From an uncultured Bacteroidales bacterium (lineage in GTDB: Bacteria > Bacteroidota > Bacteroidia > Bacteroidales > UBA932): a DNA stretch of 64,000 bases. The notes under the pieces were generated by a model. It had not been told where the DNA came from, ran no database searches, and worked only from the letters and a program-made list of their open reading frames with translations. The position numbers were made by a program, and so were the translations under genes. Of this stretch, positions 63,136 through 64,000 are shown one piece after another. The stretch lies in contig CAMHKQ010000006.1 in the NCBI GenBank assembly GCA_946185745.1, positions 26,720 to 90,719 of the forward strand, written 5' to 3'. Position 1 is the stretch's first letter. The number at the start of each line of letters is the position of its first letter.

Positions 63136-64000
63136 ATGAACGTAATCACAAAGAAGATTGAACTGCCCGACGGTCGGGTAATTGAGATCGAGACCGGCAA
63201 ACTCGCCAAGCAGGCGGCCGGCTCGGCAGTAGTCAAGATGGGTGGCACCATGCTTCTCGCCACCGTTACAGCAGCAGACGAAGTGGTTGAAGGAACCGAT
63301 TTCCTCCCGCTTTCCGTAGACTACAGGGAAAAGTATTATTCAGCAGGCCGCTTCCCCGGAGGTTTCCTCAAGAGGGAAGGCAAGGCCGACGACTATGAAG
63401 TGCTCATCGCACGCCTGGTGGACAGGCCCATCCGCCCCCTCTGGCCGGATGATTTCCACCTGGAAGTTTTCATCTACATCAGCCTCATCTCCGCCGACAA
63501 GGACACTCAGCCCGACGCGCTGGCCGGCCTTGCCGCTTCCGCAGCCCTCGCAAGCTCCGACCTCCCCTTCGGAGGCCCGATTTCCGAGGTTCGCGTAGCC
63601 CGCATCAACGGTGAATGGCGCATCAATCCCGCTTTCAGCGAGATGCCCGGCGCCGACATCGACATGATGGTCGCAGCCACCGAAGAGAACATCATGATGG
63701 TGGAAGGCGAGCTCAACGAGGTTTCCGAGCACGACATGCTCGAGGCCATCAAGTTCGCCCACGAAGAAATCAAGAAGCACTGCCGCGTTCAGAAAGAGCT
63801 CATGAAGGAGCTTGGAACCGACGTCAACAAGAGGGATTATCCTCACGACGAGGAAGACGAAGCCCTCAAGACCGCCGTTCACGAGGCTTGCTACAACAAG
63901 TGCTACGAGCTTGCAAAGAGCGCAAAGCCCAAGCACGAGCGCGAAGACGGCTTCAACGCCATCCGCGACGAGTTCAAGGCCCAGTTCTCCGAGGAGGACC
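63136..64000 (+). CDS. pnp: Polynucleotide phosphorylase, N-terminal part (3' truncated by window)
   Basis: [47 protein letters not shown]...[41 protein letters not shown]; no stop before window end, hence absent from ORF track. Confidence 0.96.
   Translation, partial: MNVITKKIELPDGRVIEIETGKLAKQAAGSAVVKMGGTMLLATVTAADEVVEGTDFLPLSVDYREKYYSAGRFPGGFLKREGKADDYEVLIARLVDRPIRPLWPDDFHLEVFIYISLISADKDTQPDALAGLAASAALASSDLPFGGPISEVRVARINGEWRINPAFSEMPGADIDMMVAATEENIMMVEGELNEVSEHDMLEAIKFAHEEIKKHCRVQKELMKELGTDVNKRDYPHDEEDEALKTAVHEACYNKCYELAKSAKPKHEREDGFNAIRDEFKAQFSEED

Noticed and set aside
1-64000. CRISPR arrays, IS elements or prophage
   Set aside because: No regularly spaced repeats, transposase, integrase or phage structural proteins recognised by reading; a repeat finder and profile search would be needed to exclude short remnants.

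Overview
Chromosomal window from a fairly high-GC Bacteroidota (Bacteroidales-like) genome, mostly housekeeping genes in tightly overlapping operons. No CRISPR array, rRNA operon, transposase, integrase or prophage gene was recognised. Main blocks: (i) SpoIID-like end plus AmpG-like permease, a Ser/Arg-rich exported protein, and murI; (ii) a ~10.7 kb minus-strand surface-glycan operon (3876-14582) with CDP-3,6-dideoxyhexose genes (rfbF/rfbG/rfbH, an RmlC-like epimerase, an SDR reductase), four GT2 glycosyltransferases and a Wzx-like flippase, with no Wzy polymerase seen; (iii) BASS transporter/Omp85 pair, aquaporin, prfB without a frameshift site, class I fumarase, tRNA-Leu(UAG), rpsU; (iv) sirtuin plus an ATPase with substituted Walker motifs, rplU-rpmA, serS-ruvC, an outer-membrane barrel, PASTA-rluD-lnt, glnA; (v) M16 peptidase, TlpA-like-coaD-ung-lon, HU, a 29-aa ribosomal-type protein missing from the ORF track, rng, hslR, DJ-1, manA, alr; (vi) a DUF4290-ftsK-lolA-addB-addA coupled chain; (vii) a compact HprK-like kinase / SipW-like peptidase / PqqD / ABC exporter operon (56191-59418) that looks like RiPP maturation and export without a recognised precursor; (viii) FISUMP lipoprotein, YitT, Tat-exported dipeptide epimerase, rpsO, partial pnp. 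The most interesting points are the HprK/peptidase/PqqD/ABC operon, the probable CDP-ascarylose-type glycan operon, the full-length Shine-Dalgarno in front of rpsU, several palindromic promoter elements, and an rpsO leader hairpin. All homology calls come from reading the translations; no database search was run.
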